Notes under the pieces: generated by a model
Databases searched by the model: none
Seen by the model: the letters and a program-made list of their open reading frames with translations, nothing else
What the model was told of the DNA's origin: nothing
Assembly (NCBI RefSeq): GCF_000975095.1
Contig: NZ_BBRD01000001.1
Coordinates: 2,003,467 to 2,067,466 of the forward strand
DNA length: 64,000 nt
Direction: 5' to 3'
Source: Demequina aestuarii
GTDB lineage: Bacteria; Actinomycetota; Actinomycetes; Actinomycetales; Demequinaceae
Part shown: piece after piece, positions 34,230 through 43,606 of the stretch
Layout of the letters: each line of letters starts with the position of its first letter
How positions within the stretch are numbered: the first letter of the stretch is position 1
Made by a program: the position numbers and the translations under genes

Positions 34230-34517
34230 TCAGTCGTCCCCGTCGTCGCTGCCGAACCTGCCGTCGATGATCTCCTTGCAGGCCGGGCACACCGGGAACT
34301 TGTTCGGGTCGCGGCCGGGGATCCACACCTTGCCGCACAGCGCGATCACGGGGTCGCCCGAGAGCGCGGACTCCATGATCTTCTCCTTGCGCACGTAGTG
34401 CGCGAAGCGCTCGGCATCTCCCGGCTCCGCCAGCTCGCGGGTGCTGACGCGCTCGATGGTCGCGGTGCCGCCCTGAGGGGAGCCGGGGTCCGACTGGGGG
34501 TCGAGGGTCTCGCTCAT
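34230..34517 (-). CDS. DUF3039 protein
   Basis: 95-aa actinobacterial protein. The core ALCGKVWIPGRDPNKFPVCPACKEI (about 60-84) has three Cys, two of them CPAC, suggesting metal binding. Acidic tail FGSDDGDD. TAGGAT lies 7 nt before the ATG, without an SD. Function unknown. Confidence 0.88.
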   Translation of the reverse strand: MSETLDPQSDPGSPQGGTATIERVSTRELAEPGDAERFAHYVRKEKIMESALSGDPVIALCGKVWIPGRDPNKFPVCPACKEIIDGRFGSDDGDD

Positions 34518-34578
34518 GCCGCCCATCCTACGACCACCGCGCGGGCACGCACAGGCCCGCGCGCGGCAGGATCGACGG

Positions 34579-36162
34579 TCAGGAGACGGCGGCCAGCAGG
34601 CGCCCGGCACGGCGGTCGTACAGCGCCCCTGCGGCGCGCACCCCAGCCAGCGCCCCCGCCACGCCCAGGCCCGTCCCGGCGACGAGCGCGAGCCAACCCC
34701 AGCGCGCATCGGCCGTCAGGGAGAGCACGAAGGCGACGGTCACGATCGGGAGCGCCGCGGCCATCGCGGCCCCCGAGACGAGCTGCGCGACCAGGCTTGC
34801 GCCGACGGCGCCCACCTCGGCGCCGAACGGGTTCTGTCCCGGCGCCGGCGCGCGGTAAGGCAGCAGCACGGAGGTCACGGCCGAGATGCCCAGCGTGAGG
34901 CCGAGCGCCCCCGTGCACGCCCCGATCAGGCCGGGCGCGGCGTCCCACTGCCCCGTCCATGCGAGAAGACCGAGCGCGGCGAGGGCCACGAGCGGCACCG
35001 CCCACACCAGCACCGCCTGGGTGCGACCCGTCATCACCGCCCGGCCGACGCGTCCGGCCACGATGTCCAGGTGCAGCGCCGTCGAGTCGTAGGCGACGTC
35101 GTTGTGACGTCCCCATCCGATCGAGGCGGCGAGCATCACGGGCGCCGCGAATCCCCATCGCTGGTCCAGACCCAGCACGGGCATCGCCAGCGCGAAGAAC
35201 ACGAGCGGCAACGCGATGACGCCGATGGCGCCCACGAGGTAGCGGGGGTCCGTACGCCAATAGATGAGGGAACGAGAGCGCACGGCCGCCGCGATGCCGT
35301 CGCCCGTGGCTCGCTGACGGGCATCGAGGACCGCGTCCCCCCGACGGCGCGTGCCCGCCCCCCGGAACGTCGGGTGCACGAGCGTGTACTCGACGTTCGC
35401 ACGCCAGGCGCCGTGGACGACCGCCACCGTGGCCGCCAGCAAGGCGAGTCGCCACACGGCGCCGAGCACATCGCCCTGGGCGAGCGCTCCAGGGGCGGCC
35501 ATGCCTGCACCGACGGGCGTGCGGCCCAGCCACTCGAGAATCACGGGTATCTCGTAGGCGAGCGCGGAGTCGACGCCGTCGCGGAACGTGAGCCACACCG
35601 CTGGCCCCAGCCCCGCGGCCACCACCACGAGTCCCGCGAACGCACCCCACCGAGAGCGGCGCGACGACAGCAGCCGGCCCGACCACGCCACCGCCACGCG
35701 AGCGGTGACGACCATCAGCGCGACCGTCAGCAGCCCGCCCACGCTCGCCACCGTCACCGCCTCCCCACCCGCGTACCGCCACGATCCGGCCAGGATGAGA
35801 AAGACCGCGACGAAGAACAGCGTGGGCAACGTCAGCGCGGCGGCGATCGTGAGGCCCGGCATCAGGCGCCGTGCCTGCACCCCCAGGCTGGCGAATCGGC
35901 CCGGATCGAGGGCGTCCTCGAGCCCGGTCACGAGCAGCGGCACCACGAGCCAGCCGGCGACGCACACCGTGGCGAAGCCGACCAGCAGCGTCGCACGCAC
36001 ATCAGAGGCCTCGGTCGACAGGTAGCGCTGCACCCAGAACGTCGCGGGGATCAGCGACAGGGACCACACCACACCGCCAAGCAGCAGCAGCGCCCGCCAC
36101 CATTCCCGTCGCAGCTGATGGCGCAGCACGCGGGCCTTGAGCCCTAGGACTGCCGCAACCAC
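34579..36162 (-). CDS. ABC exporter permease (large membrane protein)
   Basis: 527 aa with roughly a dozen hydrophobic segments and no enzymatic motif. I start it at the GTG overlapping the last 19 bp of the ATPase gene; the frame continues further 5' but only as a shadow of that gene. It is the membrane partner of the ATPase upstream in an exchanger-ATPase-permease operon. Substrate unknown. Confidence 0.78.
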   Translation of the reverse strand: MVAAVLGLKARVLRHQLRREWWRALLLLGGVVWSLSLIPATFWVQRYLSTEASDVRATLLVGFATVCVAGWLVVPLLVTGLEDALDPGRFASLGVQARRLMPGLTIAAALTLPTLFFVAVFLILAGSWRYAGGEAVTVASVGGLLTVALMVVTARVAVAWSGRLLSSRRSRWGAFAGLVVVAAGLGPAVWLTFRDGVDSALAYEIPVILEWLGRTPVGAGMAAPGALAQGDVLGAVWRLALLAATVAVVHGAWRANVEYTLVHPTFRGAGTRRRGDAVLDARQRATGDGIAAAVRSRSLIYWRTDPRYLVGAIGVIALPLVFFALAMPVLGLDQRWGFAAPVMLAASIGWGRHNDVAYDSTALHLDIVAGRVGRAVMTGRTQAVLVWAVPLVALAALGLLAWTGQWDAAPGLIGACTGALGLTLGISAVTSVLLPYRAPAPGQNPFGAEVGAVGASLVAQLVSGAAMAAALPIVTVAFVLSLTADARWGWLALVAGTGLGVAGALAGVRAAGALYDRRAGRLLAAVS

Positions 36163-36917
36163 GTCAAATCCCGCGCATCGGTCTGCCCGCCGACGAGCCC
36201 CACGAACCGCTCCTCGAGGTCCACTCCCCCGCGCACGTCGTCGACCGTGCCCGCAGCGAGGATGCGACCTCCACCCACCACCGCGACGTGATCGCACAGA
36301 CGCTCGACCAGGGCCATCACATGGGACGACAGCACCACGGTGCCGCCCGTCTCCACGAATGCGCGCAGGATGCGCCGGATGGCGCCCGCGCTGACGGGGT
36401 CGACGGCCTCGAACGGCTCATCGAGCACCAGCACGCGGGGTGCATGGACCAGCGCGCACGCCAGCCCGATCTTCTTGGTCATGCCCGCGGAGAAGTCGGT
36501 CACGAGGGTCGAGCCCGCAGACCCCAGGTCAAGCGCCGCCAGCAGATCGTCGCGACGCTCCCGCACCACGTCCTTGGGCATGCCCCTCAGGAGGCCCGCG
36601 TAACTGATCAGCTCGGCTCCCGTGAGCCGGTCGAACGTATGCAGGCCGTCCGGCAGGACGCCGATCATGGGCTTCGCCTCATCGGGACGCGACCACAGGT
36701 CGATGCCGTGCACGGACACCGCTCCGGCATCGGGCTCGAGCAGGCCCGTGGCCATCGAGAGCGTGGTGGTCTTGCCCGCGCCGTTGGGGCCTACCACGCC
36801 GTAGAAGGTGTGAGTGGGGATGTCGAGGTCGATGCCGTCCACCGCAAGGGTCGCCCCGAAGCGCTTGGTCAGGCCGCGCAGCGACAGGGCCGTCGCCCGG
36901 GCATCGGTGCCCGTCAT
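36144..36917 (-). CDS. ABC transporter ATPase
   Basis: 257-aa NBD of the CcmA/DRA type. Walker A is GPNGAGKTT near 42, Walker B is VLVLDEPFEAVDP, and the switch is LSSHVMAL. The signature is FSAGMTKKIGLACAL (SAGMTKK replacing SGGQ), usual for drug- or bacteriocin-export ATPases. Its ATG overlaps the stop of the CaCA exchanger (ATGA), so exchanger, ATPase and permease share an mRNA. Confidence 0.9.
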   Translation of the reverse strand: MTGTDARATALSLRGLTKRFGATLAVDGIDLDIPTHTFYGVVGPNGAGKTTTLSMATGLLEPDAGAVSVHGIDLWSRPDEAKPMIGVLPDGLHTFDRLTGAELISYAGLLRGMPKDVVRERRDDLLAALDLGSAGSTLVTDFSAGMTKKIGLACALVHAPRVLVLDEPFEAVDPVSAGAIRRILRAFVETGGTVVLSSHVMALVERLCDHVAVVGGGRILAAGTVDDVRGGVDLEERFVGLVGGQTDARDLTWLRQS

Positions 36918-37879
36918 GCGGGGTTGAGCACGAGGTAGGCGGTGTAGCCGAGCCACAGGGCCACGAACGCCGCGCCCTCGAACCGGTTGATGCGCCCGTT
37001 GCGCCGCAGTCGGAAGCCGAACACGAGCAGCAGCACGGTCATGAGCATCACCATGGGGATGTCGCGGTACAGCAGGTCGGTTCCCACCGCGGCCGGCGCG
37101 ATCAGACCCGCGACGCCCACCACGCCGAGCGTGTTGAAGAGGTTGGAGCCGATGATGTTTCCCAGGGCGAGGTCGTTCTCGCCCTTGCGGGCAGCCGCCA
37201 GCGAGGACGCCAGCTCCGGTGCAGAGGTGCCGATCGCCACCACCGTCAGGCCGATCACGAGGTCCGACCAGCCGAGTTCCTGCGCGATCTTGGTCGCGCC
37301 CCACACCAGTAGGCGGGAGGACAGGACCAGCAGCACGAGCCCCACCACTAGCCAGATCCACGCGGCCTTGCGAGACAGCCCGCGTTCATCGGTCTCCTGG
37401 TCCACGTCGTGGGCGTAGTCGCCGTCGGTCTCCTGCTTCGACTGCATCACCGACCAGGTGAGCAGGACGATGAGCAGCAGCACCAGCACCGCGGCGTCGC
37501 CGCGCGAGAGCTCGCCGTCGCTCAGCAGCAGCCACGCGACCAGGGTCACCACGATCAGCAGGGGCATCTCTTTGCGCAGGATGCCGCGCTTGACGATGAT
37601 CGGAAGCACGATCGCGGTCACGCCGAGGATCAGGCCGATGTTCGCGATATTGGACCCGAAGGCGTTGCCGAGCGCAATCTCAGGCGTGCCCTGGGCGGCC
37701 GCGAATGACGACACCACGATCTCGGGAGCGGACGTGCCGAAGCCGATCACGATCATGCCGATCAGCAGGGGCGCCATCCCCAGGAACCGCGCGACCGTCG
37801 CCGCGCCCATCACGAACTTCTCGGCACTCCACGCGAGGATCGCGAGTCCGACAAGAGTGGCGATGACGGGGACGACCAT
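36914..37879 (-). CDS. CaCA-family Na+/Ca2+ (or cation/H+) exchanger, YrbG-like
   Basis: 321 aa with two inverted halves of about five helices each. Both alpha-repeats are clear: GFGTSAPEIVVS with GNAFGSNIANIG in the first half, and AIGTSAPELASS with GNIIGSNLFNTLG in the second; the acidic residues in the GTSAPE motifs bind the cation. A hydrophilic acidic loop (ESDGDYAHDVDQETDE type) joins them. TACTCT is 7 nt before the ATG (leaderless). Confidence 0.9.
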   Translation of the reverse strand: MVVPVIATLVGLAILAWSAEKFVMGAATVARFLGMAPLLIGMIVIGFGTSAPEIVVSSFAAAQGTPEIALGNAFGSNIANIGLILGVTAIVLPIIVKRGILRKEMPLLIVVTLVAWLLLSDGELSRGDAAVLVLLLIVLLTWSVMQSKQETDGDYAHDVDQETDERGLSRKAAWIWLVVGLVLLVLSSRLLVWGATKIAQELGWSDLVIGLTVVAIGTSAPELASSLAAARKGENDLALGNIIGSNLFNTLGVVGVAGLIAPAAVGTDLLYRDIPMVMLMTVLLLVFGFRLRRNGRINRFEGAAFVALWLGYTAYLVLNPA

Positions 37880-37892
37880 GGGCTTGAGAGTA

Positions 37893-38038
37893 CCTGCGCT
37901 CACACATTCCCTCGTGTGAGATCCCCCGCGCGGGGGTGTGACAGTCAACCTACGGTCGCGTAGGGTGAGGACATCAACGATGAGCTCCCGCTCGTCGCCG
38001 GCCCCCACACCGGACCGACGACTCCCATCTGGAGAGGC
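37893..38038 (+). promoter_or_regulatory. Leader region of the desaturase gene
   Basis: 146 bp between divergent genes. It contains CCCCC-GCGC-GGGGG (37923-37936) and the hairpin CCTACG-GTCG-CGTAGG (37949-37964), then an unstructured leader ending in GGAGAGG before the ATG. The desaturase has an SD leader although the exchanger opposite is leaderless. No known riboswitch is recognised. Confidence 0.45.
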
Positions 38039-39115
38039 ATGACGCAATCGCCGCGCAGCGCGCCCACCAATTTTCCTAGCAACCCGATCACCCACCGGTT
38101 CGCCGAGATCGCCGCAACGGTGCGCGATACCGGCCTCCTGAGGCGGGCCTACGGCTTCTACGCCATCTTCGGCGCGTGCCTGGCCGTCGCGCTCGGCGGG
38201 GTCATCACCGGCTTCATCCTGCTGGGCAACTCCTGGTTTCAGCTACTGATCGCCGCCGCTCTGGGCCTCGTCCTCACGCAGGTCGCGTTCCTCGGCCACG
38301 AAGCGTCGCATCGCGCCGTGTTCGTCTCCGGTCCCGCCAACGACCGCCTGGGACGCATCCTCAGCACGATCATCGTCGGCATCAGCCACCAGTGGTGGAT
38401 GTCCAAGCACTCGCGTCACCACGCCAACCCGAACAAGCGCGGCTCCGACCCTGACATCGAGCAGGACACCATCACGTTCGTGGAGGAGGACGCGGCGAAG
38501 ACCACGGGCGTCATCCGCTGGATCAACCAGCGCCAGGGATGGCTGTTCTTCCCGCTGCTCGCGTTCGAGGGCCTGAACCTGCACTACCGGTCCGTGGCCT
38601 CGCTGATCACGCAGGGCTCGCGCCGTCAGCGGTGGATGGAGCTGCCGATGATCGCTCTCCACTTCGGCCTCTACCTGGTTCCCCTGTTCCTGATGCTGCC
38701 GCTCGGCATGGCCTTCGCGTTCATCGGCGTGCAGATGGCCGTCTTCGGCGTCTACATGGGAGCCTCGTTCGCCCCCAACCACAAGGGCATGATGATCGTC
38801 CCCGACGACGTCAAGATGGACTTCTTCTCCAAGCAGGTGCTCACCAGCCGCAACATCCGCGGCGGCTGGGGCATGAACATCTTCATGGGCGGGCTCAACT
38901 ACCAGATCGAGCACCACCTCTTCCCCAACATGTCGCGCCCGAACCTCGCCGCGACCCGCACCATCGTGCGTGAGTACTGCGAGCAGCACGACGTCCCCTA
39001 CACGGAGACCTCCCTGCTCGAGTCGTACGGCATCGTCATCGCGTACCTCAACCGCGTAGGGCTGGCCGCTCGCGACCCGTTCGACTGCCCCGAGCGCACC
39101 GCGATGGGCCGCTAG
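38039..39115 (+). CDS. Membrane fatty acid desaturase (acyl-lipid type)
   Basis: 358-aa di-iron desaturase. The three histidine boxes are HEASH (about 84), HSRHHANPN (about 123) and QIEHHLFP (about 290), and four hydrophobic segments are grouped in two pairs. The pattern is of the DesA3/Delta-6-like family. It introduces a double bond into phospholipid acyl chains and needs an electron donor not encoded nearby. SD GGAGAGG is 1-2 nt from the ATG region. Confidence 0.93.
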   Translation: MTQSPRSAPTNFPSNPITHRFAEIAATVRDTGLLRRAYGFYAIFGACLAVALGGVITGFILLGNSWFQLLIAAALGLVLTQVAFLGHEASHRAVFVSGPANDRLGRILSTIIVGISHQWWMSKHSRHHANPNKRGSDPDIEQDTITFVEEDAAKTTGVIRWINQRQGWLFFPLLAFEGLNLHYRSVASLITQGSRRQRWMELPMIALHFGLYLVPLFLMLPLGMAFAFIGVQMAVFGVYMGASFAPNHKGMMIVPDDVKMDFFSKQVLTSRNIRGGWGMNIFMGGLNYQIEHHLFPNMSRPNLAATRTIVREYCEQHDVPYTETSLLESYGIVIAYLNRVGLAARDPFDCPERTAMGR

Positions 39116-39587
39116 ACCCTTCTCGGTCTGCACGACCTCACCGCAGCGCCCCTTCGTCACCGCCGTGTGAGGAGTGCGGTCGATGCGACTGCCCCGGACA
39201 CGCCAGTGGGGCCGATGCGCGGAGGAGGATTCGCGCAGAGCGCCGTAGGCGGGCCCCGGCAAGGGCGTCCGTGGTCTCCACGACTCTCACCCTGGTGGCC
39301 TCGTCGACCAGCTCGACGACGCTCGCCGCAGGCTCGCTCACGGTCACCTCGACGGTGGCCTCGACCGTCACGCCGCCAGCCTGGGTCGAGGCGAGCGTGA
39401 CCGTCTGCGACCCCACCTGCGAGGATGCGAACCAGGTGGCCGCGAGCCCCACCAGCCAGCGCCTGCAGCGGGGGGTGGCACAACGCGCTGGCCGAGTTGA
39501 GGCTCGAATCGTCGCGAGACGCCGATGGGCCAGGGCCCCCCGAACGGGGCTGGGCCGAGGCCGCCGAAGCCCTGCGGCCGCTCCTCT
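39116..39587. other. 472-bp region without a convincing gene
   Basis: Two overlapping frames on opposite strands both look partly coding: minus 39138-39452 (Val/Thr-rich, VGSQTVTLASTQAGGVTVEA, like an extracellular domain remnant) and plus about 39465-39600 (WHNALAELRLES, AEAAEALRPLL). Neither has an SD or a recognised family, and they cannot both be real. Probably decayed sequence. Confidence 0.4.
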
Positions 39588-41111
39588 CTACAGTCCCTGA
39601 GCCAGGCGATAGTAGGCGGCGTTCGCGCGCATCTCTGCGGCGAAGGCGGGCAGCGTGGTCGACTCGTCGATCACGAGCAGTTCGATCTCGCTCATGGTCG
39701 CGAAGTCGCGGAACACCTCGAGGCCCACCTGGTTCGACATCACCGTGTGGTGTGCCGCGCCGGCCTGGATCCAGGCCGTCGCCGAGGTGTGGAAGTCGGG
39801 CTGCGGCTTCCACACGGCGTGACCGACGGGCAGCTTGGGCATGGGAGCCGGGAGCGCCACGTTCTCGACGACGTTGGCGACCAGGCGGAACCGCTCGCGC
39901 ATGTCGCTCATCGCCACGACGATCGCGTCTCCCGCATCGGCCGTGAACACCAGCCGCACCGGGTCCTCCTTGCCGCCGATGCCGAGCTCCGCGACCGTCA
40001 GGCGCGCCTTCTCGCTGGACAGCGCGGGGTTCACCTCGAGCATGTGGGCGCCGAGGATCAGCTCGTTGCCGGGCTCGAGGTGGTACGTGTAGTCCTCCAT
40101 GAGGCTCGCGCCGCCGGGCAGTCCGGCGCCCATGACGGCGGCGGTGCGCACCAGGATGGCGGTCTTCCAGTCACCCTCGGCGCCGAAGCCATAGCCGTCG
40201 GCCATCAGGCGCTGAACGGCGAGGCCGGGGAGCTGACGCAGTTCGCCCAGGTCCTCGAACGTCGTGGTGAAGGCGGTGAACCCGCCCTCTTCGAGGAAGG
40301 ACCGCAATCCCAGCTCGATCGCGGCGCCGTAGCGCAGCGAGTCCGCGCGCTCGCCGCCGGGACGAAGGTTCTCGTCCACGTCGTAAGCATCGACATACTC
40401 GGCCACCAGCGCGTCGATGTCGGCCTCTGACTGAGCGTGGACGGCGTCGGCGAGCTCGTTGACGCCCCAGGTGTTGACCTGGACCCCCAGCTTGATCTCG
40501 GCCTCCGTCTTGTCACCCTCGGTGACCGCGACGTTGCGCATGTTGTCGCCGAACCGCGCGAGGCGCAGGCTGCGGGTCGCGTGACGTCCTGCGGCGGCAC
40601 GCACCCACGTGCCCACCCGCTCCTGCGTGGCGGCGTGCGACGCGTGCCCCGCGACGGTGGTGCGCGGGATCGACATGCGGGTCTCGATGTAGCCGAACTC
40701 GCGGTCGCCGTGCGCGGCCTGGTTGAGGTTCATGAAGTCGAAGTCGATCTGGTCCCACGGCAGGTCCACGTTCGCCTGAGTGTGCAGGTGGAGCAGCGGC
40801 TTGTCGAGGGCGCCGAGGCCGGCGATCCACATCTTCGCGGGGCTGAACGTGTGCATCCACGCGATGACGCCGATGACCTTGTCGTCCGCATTCGCGTCGA
40901 GCATGGCCTGGCGGATGCCGTCCCGAGACTTCACCACCGGCTTCCACACGATGCGCGCGGGCACCGCGTCGGCGCCGTCGAGCGCAGCCGCGACCGTCTG
41001 CGACTGCTCGGCGACCTGTCGCAGCGTCTCGTCTCCGTAGAGGTCCTGGCTGCCGGTGAGGAACCAGACCTCGTACTGAGCGAGATCAGGGATGACGGAA
41101 CGGGTGCTCAC
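39588..41111 (-). CDS. araA: L-arabinose isomerase
   Basis: 507 aa (E. coli AraA 500). It converts L-arabinose to L-ribulose with Mn2+. The N-terminus is [19 protein letters not shown], then [15 protein letters not shown], ...[15 protein letters not shown] and [15 protein letters not shown]; the metal-binding Glu and His residues are in the conserved blocks. The GTG start overlaps the araD stop by 4 bp and has GGAGAA upstream. Third gene of araBDA. Confidence 0.97.
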   Translation of the reverse strand: MSTRSVIPDLAQYEVWFLTGSQDLYGDETLRQVAEQSQTVAAALDGADAVPARIVWKPVVKSRDGIRQAMLDANADDKVIGVIAWMHTFSPAKMWIAGLGALDKPLLHLHTQANVDLPWDQIDFDFMNLNQAAHGDREFGYIETRMSIPRTTVAGHASHAATQERVGTWVRAAAGRHATRSLRLARFGDNMRNVAVTEGDKTEAEIKLGVQVNTWGVNELADAVHAQSEADIDALVAEYVDAYDVDENLRPGGERADSLRYGAAIELGLRSFLEEGGFTAFTTTFEDLGELRQLPGLAVQRLMADGYGFGAEGDWKTAILVRTAAVMGAGLPGGASLMEDYTYHLEPGNELILGAHMLEVNPALSSEKARLTVAELGIGGKEDPVRLVFTADAGDAIVVAMSDMRERFRLVANVVENVALPAPMPKLPVGHAVWKPQPDFHTSATAWIQAGAAHHTVMSNQVGLEVFRDFATMSEIELLVIDESTTLPAFAAEMRANAAYYRLAQGL

Positions 41112-41827
41112 TTCGATTCTCCTTCTGCGGCGCCGCCGCGCTGTCCGTAGACGTTCTGATACCGATCGAACAGGGCGTCGATCTTGTCCTGCGGGAGGGG
41201 GATGAGGTCTCCGCCCTGACGCGCGATGTGGGTGGTCCGTGCCACGTCCTCGCACATGACGGCGGCCTTCACCGCATCCTTGGCGTCCTTGCCGATGGTG
41301 AAGACGCCGTGGTTCTGCATGAGCACGGCCTTGGACCGGTGGCCATCGAGGGTCGCGACGATCCCGCGGCCGATGCTGTCGTCGCCGATGATCGCGAACG
41401 GACCCACGGGAATGGGGCCGCCGAACTCGTCCGCCATGCCGGTGATGTGGCACGGGATCTGCTCGCCGCGCGCCGCCCACGCGGTCGCGTACGTCGAGTG
41501 GGTGTGGACGACCCCGCCGACGTGGGCCATGTGCTGGTACACGTAGGCGTGCGCGGCCGTGTCGGACGAGGGGCTGCGGTCGGACCCCGGCGATCCGGGA
41601 ACGGCACGCCCGTCGAGGGTGCACAGGATCATGTTCTCAGGAGCGAGCTCGTCGTAGCTCACGCCAGAGGGCTTGATCACGAACAGCTCCTCGCCCGGCA
41701 CGCGGCCGGACACGTTGCCGCCGGTCCACACCACCAGCTCGTAGCGCGTCAGCTCACTGTGAAGGCGCGAGACATCGGCGCGGATGCGGTCGATGGTCTC
41801 CTGGACGGCAGAGCTGAACTGGCTCAC
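41108..41827 (-). CDS. araD: L-ribulose-5-phosphate 4-epimerase
   Basis: 239-aa class II aldolase-fold enzyme. Zn ligands are visible in [13 protein letters not shown] (about 99-111) and in the later His of [19 protein letters not shown] and [11 protein letters not shown] bind phosphate and substrate. It produces D-xylulose-5-phosphate. Overlaps of 4 bp join it to araB and araA. Confidence 0.96.
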   Translation of the reverse strand: MSQFSSAVQETIDRIRADVSRLHSELTRYELVVWTGGNVSGRVPGEELFVIKPSGVSYDELAPENMILCTLDGRAVPGSPGSDRSPSSDTAAHAYVYQHMAHVGGVVHTHSTYATAWAARGEQIPCHITGMADEFGGPIPVGPFAIIGDDSIGRGIVATLDGHRSKAVLMQNHGVFTIGKDAKDAVKAAVMCEDVARTTHIARQGGDLIPLPQDKIDALFDRYQNVYGQRGGAAEGESK

Positions 41828-43524
41828 TGGTGCGCCTCCCGACGAATGTGCTTCAGTCGCTTCATCACGTCATTGCCTCCGCGGCCGAAGTAGTCATGCA
41901 GGTGCAGGTACTCGGCGTACAGGGCGTCGTAGGCATCGGCCGATGCGGGGTTCGGGGTATAGACGGCGCGGTTCACCTTGCCCATCGCCTCCCCCGCGGC
42001 GCGCACGTCCGGGTAGGCGCCGGCCGCCACGGCGGCGTGGATGGCGCTGCCGAGCGCGGGGCCCTGGTCGGAGGCGATGGTGGAGATGGGCAGGCGCAGG
42101 ATGTCCGAGTACGCCTGCATGAGGTCGCGGTTCTTGAGCAGCCCGCCCGCGACGACGAACTCGGTGACGGGGACGCCGGAGGCGTTGAACGTCTCGACGA
42201 TCACGCGCGTGCCGAAGGCGGTGGCCTCGTGGAGCGCGCGGTAGATCTGCTCGGGGCGGGTGGTGAGCGTGGCCCCCAGCACCATCCCGGAGAGCTCGGT
42301 ATTGACGAGCACCGAGCGGTTGCCGGAGTGCCAGTCGAGCGCGATGAGCCCATGCGCGCCCACCGGCTCGGCGTAGCCCAGATCCGTGAGGTGCTCATGG
42401 ATCGACTGACCGGCCGACTCGGCGTCGGCGTAGTACGACGCCGGCACCTGGTTCTTCACGTACCACGCGAAGATGTCTCCCACGCCTGACTGGCCGGCCT
42501 CGTAGCCGTACAGTCCCTCGACGATTCCGCCGGGCACCACACCGCACATGCCGGGGACCTCGGCGAGCTGCTCGCCGTTCATGACGTGACAGGTCGAGGT
42601 GCCCATGATCGCGACCATCTGGCCCGGTTCGACGGCCTTGGCGGCCGGAGCGGTGACGTGCGCGTCGACGTTGCCGACGGCGACCGCGATGCCGGCAGGC
42701 AGTCCGGTCCACTCGGCAGCCTCCGCTGTGAGCGTTCCGGCAGCGTGGCCCAACTGACCGATGTCGCCCGTGAGCTTGGTCTCCGCGAAGTCGGCGAAGT
42801 CGGGGTTCAGCGCCCCCAGGTACTCGCGCGACGGGTAGGCGTCATCCTGATAGATGGCCTTGTAGCCGTTGGTGCACGCGTTGCGCACGTAGGTGCCGGA
42901 GAGCTGCCAGATGATCCAATCGGCCGCCTCGACCCAGTGGTCCATGCGGTCGTAGATCTCGCGGTCCTCCTCGAGCAGCTGCAGCGCCTTCGCGAACTCC
43001 CACTCCGAGGAGATGAAGCCGCCGTACCGTGAGATCCACGACTCGCCGCGCTCGTGGGCGGCGGCGTTGATCCTGTCGGCCTGCTGCTGGGCGGCGTGGT
43101 GCTTCCACAGCTTCACGTACGCGTGTTTGCGGCCTTCGAAGCCGGGGACCTCGCACAGCGGCGTCCCGTCGGCGAGCACGGGAAGCGGCGTCGACGCGGT
43201 GAAGTCGGTGGCGATGCCGATCACGGAGGAGGGGTCGATTCCGGCGGCCTTCACGGCTGCGGGGACCGCCTCACGCAGGACGTCGCGGTAATCGTCCGGC
43301 ACCTGGAGGGCCCACTCCGGCGGAAGCTTCTCGCCGGTGGCGGCGAGGGTCGAGTCCATCACCGCATGGCTGTAGTCGTGAACCGCGGTGCCCAACTCGG
43401 CGCCGTCGGAGACCCGGACCACCAGGGCACGTCCGGACAGGGTTCCGAAGTCGATGCCGATCACATGGGCGTCGCCGGTCGAGGGGTCGTGTGCGGCGTC
43501 GCTGCCGCCATCATCGAGCGTCAT
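41824..43524 (-). CDS. araB: Ribulokinase
   Basis: 566-aa FGGY-family kinase. The nucleotide-fold entry GIDFGTLSGRALVVRV is at about 22-37, with GYKAIYQDDAYPSREYL, the GNVDAHVTAP and GTSTCHVM blocks and the C-terminal GGLLKNRDLMQ. It phosphorylates L-ribulose. The ATG is chosen because TAACGT lies exactly 7 nt upstream and the segment before it is an operator; no SD. It heads araBDA. Confidence 0.96.
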   Translation of the reverse strand: MTLDDGGSDAAHDPSTGDAHVIGIDFGTLSGRALVVRVSDGAELGTAVHDYSHAVMDSTLAATGEKLPPEWALQVPDDYRDVLREAVPAAVKAAGIDPSSVIGIATDFTASTPLPVLADGTPLCEVPGFEGRKHAYVKLWKHHAAQQQADRINAAAHERGESWISRYGGFISSEWEFAKALQLLEEDREIYDRMDHWVEAADWIIWQLSGTYVRNACTNGYKAIYQDDAYPSREYLGALNPDFADFAETKLTGDIGQLGHAAGTLTAEAAEWTGLPAGIAVAVGNVDAHVTAPAAKAVEPGQMVAIMGTSTCHVMNGEQLAEVPGMCGVVPGGIVEGLYGYEAGQSGVGDIFAWYVKNQVPASYYADAESAGQSIHEHLTDLGYAEPVGAHGLIALDWHSGNRSVLVNTELSGMVLGATLTTRPEQIYRALHEATAFGTRVIVETFNASGVPVTEFVVAGGLLKNRDLMQAYSDILRLPISTIASDQGPALGSAIHAAVAAGAYPDVRAAGEAMGKVNRAVYTPNPASADAYDALYAEYLHLHDYFGRGGNDVMKRLKHIRREAHQ

Positions 43525-43527
43525 GGA

Positions 43528-43539
43528 GTGAACGTTAAC
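43528..43539 (-). promoter_or_regulatory. LacI/AraR-type operator covering the leaderless araB -10 box
   Basis: GTGAACGTTAAC (plus strand) is symmetric at 10 of 12 positions around AACGTT. On the minus strand TAACGT (43537-43532) within it is the -10 hexamer, 7 nt before the araB ATG. Repressor binding would directly exclude RNA polymerase. No araR gene is adjacent; the LacI protein at 3606-4625 is one candidate. Confidence 0.6.
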
Positions 43540-43606
43540 ATGCACCGTTCCACGGGGCAATCGGAAACGCGGAGGACGGCCCTCTCGGGCCCGGACGCGG
43601 CGCCCT

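Noticed and set aside
37923-37964. Possible riboswitch in the desaturase leader
   Set aside because: Only two short hairpins are present, and no conserved aptamer core can be recognised.
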